Below are positions 44,301 to 54,800 of a DNA stretch of 64,000 nt, piece after piece. How positions within the stretch are numbered: position 1 is the stretch's first letter; each line of letters starts with the position of its first letter. Source of the DNA: Aphrophora alni (taxonomy: Eukaryota > Arthropoda > Insecta > Hemiptera > Aphrophoridae); NCBI GenBank assembly GCA_963513935.1, contig OY740774.1, positions 81,616,890 to 81,680,889 of the forward strand, in the 5' to 3' direction. The notes beneath the pieces were generated by a model. That model ran no database searches and was not told the DNA's origin. It was given only the letters and a program-made list of their open reading frames with translations. The position numbers were made by a program, and so were the translations under genes.

Positions 44301-47300
44301 TTCATTGCTTTTATAAGCGAGCCAAGCATTTACAATGCATGTGCCAAATAGTAAATGTTCTGCAACTTTATGATACCATCTTAGTGTCTTTTGTACTGCT
44401 GAGTTGTACGACGACATTTGATCAGCAACATCGATGCCGGTTTTTTGCTCATTGTACTCTGTTATTGCAAGAGGCTTGACGTTTCCCCTTCGATCCCGCT
44501 TTCCAGTTTGAACCATGTCGACTTGATGTTTACGTGCAGTTACTCAACGCGTTTCCAACCACTGAGTCATGGATCAAAATTATCCTAGGAAATCAATCAA
44601 AAATGTAGTCGGCCAATCGGCTGACATGTCAAATTCCAATCAAAATATGGTATTCAAAATGACGTGCCGGGCCGATCGGCCAATCATTTTTTGAATGTTT
44701 TGAAAAACAATTTCTCAAAAAATCAGTTCTCCATATAACCATAAGACCATATATATATATACAGGTTATGTCATTAAAATTGTTTATTTAAGTTGGCACT
44801 GTATGATAAAAGTGGCACAACTGGTTTGGCACTTAACATGTTAAAGTGTCAAGTTTGTAGAGTGTTCCATATGTGTGACATATTATTAATTCAAAAATAA
44901 CAACCTCTTCGTGGAACACCAGTTATAAAAACACATACTTTAAAATAAAAGCACTATACATCTGGAACACTCAAAACAAGAGCCATTCTTCAGATTCCAT
45001 GGTGCTCATCTACTGTAAGTTTGTGGCCATTGGCTGTTTGCTAATAAGTGTGTTTTTATATTTATCTTAATGTAATAATGTCCTCTCACAAAAGAAATAT
45101 AATGAAACATAATTTCTGAAATACAGTATGTAATGAAGAAAAGAAAGAAATTACAAAATGAACATAAAAAAAAGAAACCATTATAAATATATTGACATAA
45201 GATGCATAATAATTTAAAACAAAACAAAACAAACAAAAAATGAAATCTACAATATCCATTTATTTTTATTGCCATAACATAAAGAAAATAGTTATCATAG
45301 AAAAAAATAATTATCAATAATGTTTATTATATTTTGTCTGTTTTGTGAGAGTGAAAAACTTTCAATTGTGTTGTCAAAGTCCAATGTCATTGTGATATGA
45401 GTTTAAGTGGATATCAAAGATGTTGCATTTTCTTATCATTCATCGAATTTCATAACTAATTCATAACATGTTTAGTTGTAAGCCGTATTATAGTAAATTA
45501 GAACTCTTGATATACACACTAGCTTTTGTCAAACACCAATAGAAAGCATGTTGATGGGTGCCAAACACTACAGCGCTGTTTCGCCGTTCACAGCCGGCTT
45601 CGTCAGGTGTAAGCTTAACACTTAAATATAACACATAACGACACTGAACACACACGATAACACGACACAAAAAACAATATAAAATCTATCTGAGGTTAAC
45701 TCTTCATCAAATGTCATACAAACTTTACACTCTGAGCTTGTAACGACTGTGATAAAGTTTACATAGGCCAGACTGGCAGATCATTTACAGAACGATTTAA
45801 AGAACATTTACCTACTCACAAAAACCCCCTCTCCAGACATAAATCTAATTATGCCGAACATTTGATCAACACAAACCATACATACACAGATATCAGCACC
45901 AATATGACCATTATCCATAACGAGAAGGGCCGTCGTCTCAACGTATTGGAAGAACGCATCCATTAAGAATATATACACTTCCCAGAAGAGAAACCCCGGC
46001 TCACTCCTTAATGATAAATTGAACTTTGCAGCTAACCCCATCTACAACCTAATGTCTGATCTTTAAACAAACACAGCTGACATTGAGAATCCATTATTCA
46101 ACCTTCACTTCAGTCTCCATTCAGAAACACAGAAACTATGCCGCGGCCACGCCAGTATAAAGTTTGTTATTCGTAAAAAGCGAATAAACTTTATAGTTTT
46201 ACATAAGATTATAAAGAATATAATATGTATAATTGTGAAGAAACCTCCATTCGATATGTTTGTGTCGGTGACTTGCCCCTATTGAATTTTGTAACTATGA
46301 ATATCACATTTCCTTAAGAGAATAAGGTTTGAAATTTCATTTTTGACAATAACATCACTATTTGTCATCATAGAGAGGTGTGGTTGGTACCATTACATGC
46401 AAAATTGAAATCTGCAAATTTATGTCTTATTCACAGCTTTGGGTTCTTAAGGCAATGAAATGTGAAGATCAGTCAAAAAATGGAGGTCAAAATTTTGTGA
46501 GATTGCTAAATTTATGCTATACTTTGTATACTGGGTGTATATTAAATTAAATGTTTCAGCATAGGAAACATTTCTTAAAATTATAAGACCTCCCAAATGT
46601 TTGTGGCCAGACCTAGTGGGTCTTATGGGGAAATGTATCAACTGCATCTTAGCAAGCCTCTAAAACCCCATACTTCAATAGCAGATCCATCTATATTTTT
46701 TAATAAACTATTCCAATTATTTACTTGCTAAAGATATTTAGATTAAGACTACCTTTGATACATATTATTTGTAAATTTCATTTTAAAACAAATGCACCAA
46801 TAACATTTAAATTACATACCGGGTGTTCAAAAAGTCCCAGAACGGTTAAATAATATTTGAATGAATAATAGCAGAAAAAACAAATATTGAGCTGCATCTA
46901 CTTGTTAAATTGAACTATCTTTTTGTGTAGTGTCCAATTTTATATACTGAAAGAAGTGACTTCCAAATGTAAATTAAAATTTCAAATAAACCTATACTTT
47001 TTATTACAGGATTCTATTTAAAATTACATTTTAAGAAAATTTTATTCATGGTAATTTAAAAAAAAAATATAACTGTTTAGAAACTTTAGCCCTAAAACCA
47101 AAACTACACTTTGCAACACAAATTATGTCCGTTGGGTAATAGCCAATAGGAGAGCAGTAGTAGCTTGCGATTGCCAGTTCGAACAGCTCTCTGCATAAGG
47201 CTAACCTCGAGGAAGAATGGTAATAGAGTTGTGTAAAAAGTAGTTTTATTATATTTGTATAGTTTTTTTTAAAGAGTTGAACGAAAGTTTTTTGTTTTAA

Positions 47301-48825
47301 TAATTTTAACATATTTAGCCTAACTGATACATTAATATTATGTCAGCGGTACTGACAATGTTTTTTTTTTTTTAAGATGTTTTGTTTTAATGGTAACAAT
47401 TATTTCTCCTGTAATAATAGTACAGTAATAACCCAGTAGAAAAATAAATATTACTTTTTATTTGAAGTTGCTTGCAATATAAAGGGAAATATTTCTATTA
47501 CATTTATTTTGTTGGAAAAAATATTGATTTTTGTTGAGATATATCTGATTAGTGGTGTACAAGGAAGGAAATCAGCTACGGATGAATTATCTTTTAAATT
47601 GTTTGTTAAAATATGCACTTTGCAACTATGGTGGGAAATGAAATGAAGTATGTATTTTTTGAGTGCCTTAAATGAATGTAACTGCAAATGAAAATTGGGG
47701 TGTCAAGTGATGTCATAGCAGAGAAACCTGTGTGGTCCTTATTGGTTTCTTCTAGGTCAACCTGTCTACTATTTCCTCCTTCAACGTACTTGTCTCGTGG
47801 CGGATTGTGTAGGCTTCTAATAGAAAATTTAAAATAATATAAAAATCATTTGGTATCCTATCTAGTTAGAATGATTGTAAAATAATTATTTTGTTAGTTA
47901 AATCATAACCCTAAACCATCAAGCCCTAAAATTTATTTCTTTAAATTGCAGTTTTATTAATTAAATTTATAACTGGTTTTAGGGTGATGTTCTCTCACTT
48001 TTTTATTAGAGGATTAGTTTTGGTTCTAGAGTAAAACATTCTATAATTTGAACATAGATTCATGTAATAAAAAATGGGTTTTAATTGAAAATTATAATTT
48101 ACACCTTCTGGGGGCCCTTTTTTGAGCTTGAGAAATTGAACTGTATACAAAAAGGTAGTTCAATTTGAACAATAGGTGTACAACAATAGGTTGTTAGGCT
48201 TATTTGTTAAATAGTTATTTAACCTTTCTGGGACTTTATTTTGCACACTAAATTGAAAAGCATCTGTTATCTTTATCTTTTAAAAGGTCATTAACTACAA
48301 TCTTCTGGCTGATAGTACTTGATAATTCTCATTATTGGTAGGTTATCAGCTAGTTACAGATAAGAGATTAGAATCTAATTTATGTTTTTTCTAATCTCGA
48401 TACACATATAATGAAAAATTTGTTTTTAAAAAACTACTTTTACCATAATTAATAAGTATCGTGACATTGAACCTTTTTTTTTATTTTTTAATATAATTGA
48501 GCATGCAGCAAATGATGGGGAATGGGGAAATATTGTGTAATGGTTGAAAATAGTGATAACCAATGGTAACCATATCAAAATATGTATTATTTATCTAAAT
48601 AAAACAGTATTTAATGAATGTATGTTTATTATTATTTAAACATACAAAAAACTTTTAAAAGAAATATTTTTTCACAGAAGAATAACAGCGGGATTTCTCT
48701 GAAGAAAAAATATAAAGCCAATTTTTTCCCAACTGGGATCACGTGGGATTCCCAATTTAGTTAGTGGAATGTTATTGTATTTTGATACATCTCTTTATCT
48801 TTCATTATTTGAAGAGTTTTCATTG

Positions 48826-48868
<43 letters not shown>

Positions 48869-51800
48869 GATTTGTTATGAAAAACAATTCTTCATTTCCA
48901 TTTAAATAATATTGATTTGACATTGTAACCTTGTACCATCGTATAGCATCATCAATGGTCAATAACGTAAATATCATAACACATAGTGAAGACATTATTA
49001 TAACAAGACACAACAGATATCAATAATAATAAGTATTAATTTATATCAATGACTAAGAACTAAATAACACAATAAATATAATAAATTACCAAACTTAAAA
49101 TTAACAATTAAACAATGATAGATAACAAATAACAAGGACAATAAATAAAAGTTGGCAACATCATTGGCTATGAACTAAACACAATAAGTTACTTAAGATT
49201 AATTTTTAAATTAACAATTTGACAATTATAATCACATTCCATTTAAATTATATGAAATAAATAATAAAAATGCTGTAAATTATGAAAATGTCTCAGGGAA
49301 CTACTCTTCATGGCAGAGAAAAATCCCCCCCACAGAGTAAAAGGATCCAGACATTGTATTAAACAAATGCACCCCAGTTTGTGATGGTAGCTTTTTATAA
49401 TTACTTAGCTTGTGTTGGCCTAATCATAAGTTGCTTCTGAATTGGGTGTATCATCTTGGTTTATAGTTAAAAGTTGTATGTGCGTTAATTTAGAAAGATT
49501 CCATATTATCCCATAATTATATAGGGACTTTCTTCTTATATCTTATTTTACATTAACTCAAATTTGTAAAATATTAGTACAACATCAATTTAACATTTCA
49601 TTTATTATCTTTTGCTGTTGACAAAAATACTTTTGTATAATAAGTGTCAAGACAATAATGCTAACTTGTTGATAATACACTTAAACCAAAGGATACATTA
49701 TTATATTTACCTATATCTAGACACAGTAAACAAATATAACAATGTCTGGTTGAGTAACAATAACCAATATCAATTAGTCATAAAATATAACAAATATATT
49801 TATAATAACAAAACAATATATATTGAACAGTGAGGCCAATGTCCACTGTTCACAGCATTCATGAATAAAGGTCAATTACGTGCTTTCCAGCAACAACAAA
49901 TGTTTCAATTAAGCTTTACATTTGTTAAAACTGTTTAGATATTTTAGAAGTCTATTAAATTGAGCAATTCCACCTTGGACAGGAAGTTTTTATAGATGTT
50001 TATTCTATGCTGAACGTGTCGAAAATCCACCTTCTTTGTGTGTTATAAAAGTTAAAATCACTATAAATTAACTAAATATGGCTCTTAAATCAACAACATT
50101 GGTATCTCAAGGATATACATTGGTAGCGTTAGGATATTTAAATCCTTAAAAGTGTCTGCATGACTCTTGGTGCTTTAATTTTAAAATTATTATTATTTGT
50201 TTTTCCGTTTTATGTTTAACCTTGTGAATTTCTGTTTATTAGAATTATTCCTTAAATAATCCCATAGTGGTATTGTACTAGACTATGTTAATTCAACTTT
50301 AGAGAGCTTCTAAAGGTTGGATATTTTAAAAGGGACCAAAAATATAATTATCCAATAAAGTGATTGTATGCGGTCCTGTGATAATGCATTAGAGTTACAA
50401 TATTTAGACACATTCTGGAGCAAAACGCTCCTGAAGTTAATTCATAACACAAGTTATCTACAGTATATGATTTGACAAACGCATATATGAGAACTTACAA
50501 GTTTATATAAACAAACTTAAACATGTCAAAATCAGTAGGTGTTTAGTAGCTAGGTTTTCAGCACAAACCAGAGGTCTGTAAATCTTTCACAATTTCATTT
50601 CAATAACTGAGGTGCGTGGTATTGCCTCTGAATGTCATTTGTCCACTTTTTCCTAATTTACTGCATTGCATGTTTAATTATTTTGTAAAATATTTAATAC
50701 CACTCTTATTTTGCATTTGTTTGTCAATTTTTCTGACATTGCAAAAATCAACCTATATATGCTGTCGGCATGAGCTGGAATTTTTTACTGCCACCTCTAA
50801 AACAAGGTGTGGAACAGGAGTTAGGATCTGAGGAAGCAGACCAGGGGAGGAGGTACATGTTCTACTGAGGAGAATGTAATTCACATAGTTTCATTCAGAA
50901 ATTACAGCCTTAATGAACTGTGTCCGAGAAAATTTGAGACTCTGATACAAGTATAAAGATATATGTATATATAAAGTCACTCTGGTGGACTTGAAAGTTG
51001 TGGATTCTAACGAATTCAAATCAAAGTTAGTCTGGGATTGTTTCAGAATCACTTCACAGATGGGGGGGGGGGGCTCAACAATAATATAATGCTTTGCATG
51101 GACATATTGGCTAAGAAAATATTAGCAAAAAACTCATGGAACCTGAGCCGTTATGTGTCACATCTAAGAGACTGGCTATGCAAGTCATCAGCATTAGGGC
51201 TCATAAAGAACACCAGAGATTGTGGAGGAGTATTTCAGTTTTTAAATGAGCAAAATTTTGCTTTGAGCCTCCTCTTAAGCAAATTGCATTTGTTTTTTTC
51301 TCGTAAGGGAGGTGGTATGTTTTGTTACAGGGCATTGCTACCTGTGAATATATATGCATAGGATGTGAAGTCTCTGTGCAGGAGATTTAGCCTGCAAGAG
51401 GAAACTATAAAGCACTATCTCTGACTCTGAATGCAAAAACCTCTATTAGGAAAGGACTCGATCAAAAAACCCTTGGATCTTTAACAAAAAGACAGACAAT
51501 CACTATAACCTTATCTGGAAGATTCTCTATTTCATAGAGCTACAGGGTTTTATTGGGATGTTAAAGAAATATTTAAACAAATAAAAAGATGAAAATTAAA
51601 AAAGGAAGAACAATGTCTATAGGCTTGTAGTCCCTAAATATTTGATGTTAACCAGTTTATTCTGTTAGGGAACTTCTAAAATTCTATAAATGTAGATTTT
51701 CAATGACTTTTGGTCCATTTACGGGTAATTTTAATTATGAAAAAATAATGAAACTAACATTTTAGCCCATAATTAATTGTAATAAAACAGTCAAGGAGGA

Positions 51801-54800
51801 TGTGAAAATTTATTTTAGTAGATAAGGGACATTTACCACTAGGCCTACATTTTTTAGTTGTTATTTAGGTTAAATTATACAAACTAGGTTAAAACTAATT
51901 TTTATTTAATATTTGTTTTAAATACAAATTACAGTTTGTTGACACTGCTATAAAAGTTGAAATCTGCAAAGTAGCGAATTTTTCAAGGCCATAAAGAAGT
52001 TTTATTTATGATGAGTTGTTGATATTTTAGGGCCATATTGAAATTGTTTAACGAATTAATAACTAGTATCCTGCAAATTAGATATACTGCAATTAAATTT
52101 ATACACTTGAATGACTTAAAAACAAAGCATTTTAGATAAATTAAAAAAATTATAATTTTGTATAAATAACTGTAGTTTGTGAATGTGTGTGCTTTTGAAA
52201 TGTGTCGTGGTGTTTGTTTGTTTTCACTAAAACTAGAGCTGTGTATGTAAAAATATAATTTAGTATTAACCATGTAAAATGGAAGTTTCCGAACAATATT
52301 GGGAAATGAAATTAATAAATAGTATATATTTTTTAATTCACATATACATTTAATAAAATGGAAACAAATGATGCATTATTGTTATTGATAAACATTTATA
52401 ATATGTATAACAGTTTAATTCTTGCTTTAGCAGCAAAGGTAGTCGTTGCCCATGAGATAGCCTTTACGTCCTTGATTATGTAAGGCTTCTGAATTTCATA
52501 AAATTCCCGGGTCATAGTAACCTGATGGTACCATCGTACCTGACCTGCTATTTCTACCTGAAGAAGTGTCACCGAAACCCTTCTATTGTCTATCTTTACT
52601 GCTCCTACACATCACGTCTGTTGTTAGATGTCTTGGGAATTACCCAGGCGTGGTGGCACCATCCAGTTTAGGGAGGGACATTTTCAATATTTCAGTTGAT
52701 GGACAGTAGAAGTACATATCAGTCGACTCTATCTGGTTCATTTCATTTCAATCTGGATCATGGTTAACCTAACCTAACCTTTCTCTAATAGTTATCAAGT
52801 AGGAAATCAGTTGAGAATATTTTTTTATTTTTTGCAATAAGCAACAGTCTGTTTACCTTGCCGAATTGAATTGGAAGTGAATGAAGTGATCATCAAAAAC
52901 TAAATAGTTGCTAGATTTTATAGTTGGAGAGCAGAGATCAAAAATGGCCCTTAAACAATCTGGTGGTGCCATCGAAATGTTTACCTCCGATATTCACAGC
53001 TATTGTTTTGTGTAACAATGAGTGACCGTTTTCGAGTCGAAAAAGGAATCGGCCAGACCTTCATTCCTAGAATTAGGGATCCTCCTCCGATGGTATCACC
53101 AGGTTACTATAACCCAAATTCCCTACTTCCTGGATCACTGTATCCTCATGATGGAACAAAATACAAATTGCTTAGTTTTTTGAACTGTTAGCATCTATAT
53201 AATATTGGTTTTGTTATTTCATTTGCAGTTGTTTGCTAATGGCTTCCTTTTGGGTATATTTAACCCATTTGGTAGAGAGTTTCCTAATATGGACTGCTGT
53301 ATTTTTCACTTTACCGTCATAGATTTTAATAAATGAGCCTTGTCCATTATTGTTATGGTTCTCTGTACAATTTCTTCTGGAGTTTCATTTATTGACACTC
53401 TGCAATATGCTAGAACCATTGGAATAAAAAATATTTGTCTTCCCTTTCTAAATTTTTCGGCAGCATTCCATAACCTTCGATTTTTTTTTTTAGCTGGAAC
53501 AACTTATGAATCAGTGTTAACTACGTATATGTCCATCATGCTTTCAGGGCTGCTGGATTTATTGGCAGTAACTCGACATTCATACTTGACTTCAGCATTC
53601 GCCATACATAGTAGTGTGTTCTCTTGATTTATTGTATGCCCTCCACCTATGCCCTAGTATACGTTTTTTTAATGATTTAGTTATTTATTTACCATTTCTA
53701 ATGTTCCCTTTTGAGATCTTCTGTGAGGAAAATAAAATAAATGTTAAAATAATTTAAACAACATATTTTTATTTAAAATCAATTTTAATTAAAGTAATGC
53801 GGCAAGTACTCAAAATGGTGATCTATCACACTTCTCAATATGCTTAAATTATCTTTATTAATAATTTTTTCTACAAGAATTTTTATGTGCTTTCATAATT
53901 TCAGTAGTGCATCCTGATAAAAATTATCTTTAAGGTTTCCTCATGAAGAAAAGTCAAGAGAAGTCGAGATTTTATTTTTTAATTTGATATGTTTAAAGAT
54001 TAAAATTTGAATTGTGTCCCTCTCTACAACTAGGCAAAAATAATGTGATATCTTTAAAAGTTTAGGTTAAATAAAAAAATGTCTGTTTTTTTTATCTATT
54101 ATGAGTATCCATAAAGAAAATTACTAAAAATTCTGATTTTTATACTCTATGAACAGTTAGTACAACTTTTTCTTGGCTCCAATCCTTTAACAATCAGTTG
54201 CTTGCCAACCTTTGTATAGGGTAAGCCTGTGAGCCGTGGTTTTATCTGATCTCCTTTGTATTTAGTCTTAGCTTTAACTGCTAAGGCATAGTTTTATGCT
54301 AAGATCTTTTCTTAGCTATAGATTTTGTTTTAGTTTCTAACATAGCTCTAGGTTACTTGGCTATATTAGTGTTTATACATCCCCCCCCCTCTAAGTTTAA
54401 CACTTGATAATGAGAGTTGATTTATACTCTTGAAACTACGTTTATTAGTTTTCATATATACAAATGTTTGGAACTGTCCGATTAAACCATATTAATTAAA
54501 AGCTTAATAAAAAACCCATTTTTTTGGTTCAAACAATTTCAAAATGGAAATCTTTGCATGCAAAAAATTCATCCAATTTTTTAATCCATCACATATTTTA
54601 CTCTATATACTCGCCTATAAGCGAAAAAATCAAAAAAAAAATCAAGCAAGTAGTTGGTATTAACTGTATAATGACAATTATTCACTCTCTATAGATTTCT
54701 TAAATGATTTTGAAAAGTTGACTCATCAACAGGAGCAAATCCATTGAAGGTCAACATGTGTAATACTGCAAGTCTGATTCACCATAAACATTATCGCAAG

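Larger units (their letters stand above)
42791..44920. mobile_element. DNA transposon with ~70-bp inverted ends, hosting a piggyBac remnant
   Basis: Left (42791) GATGTTCCACGAAGAGATTG, then TTATTTTTGAATTA, CATATG and CACTCTACAAA-TTGA-ACTTT. The right end (44920, reverse complement) has GGTGTTCCACGAAGAGGTTG and the same later blocks in the same order. The piggyBac-like element begins exactly at TTAA inside the right inverted repeat. The rest has no intact ORF; class undetermined. Confidence 0.65.

Noticed and set aside
52557..52585. CTGAAGA...GAAACC, hammerhead-like
   Set aside because: Stem II would be GTG/CAC with a one-base loop, and no stem I pairing was found; core letters alone are not enough.
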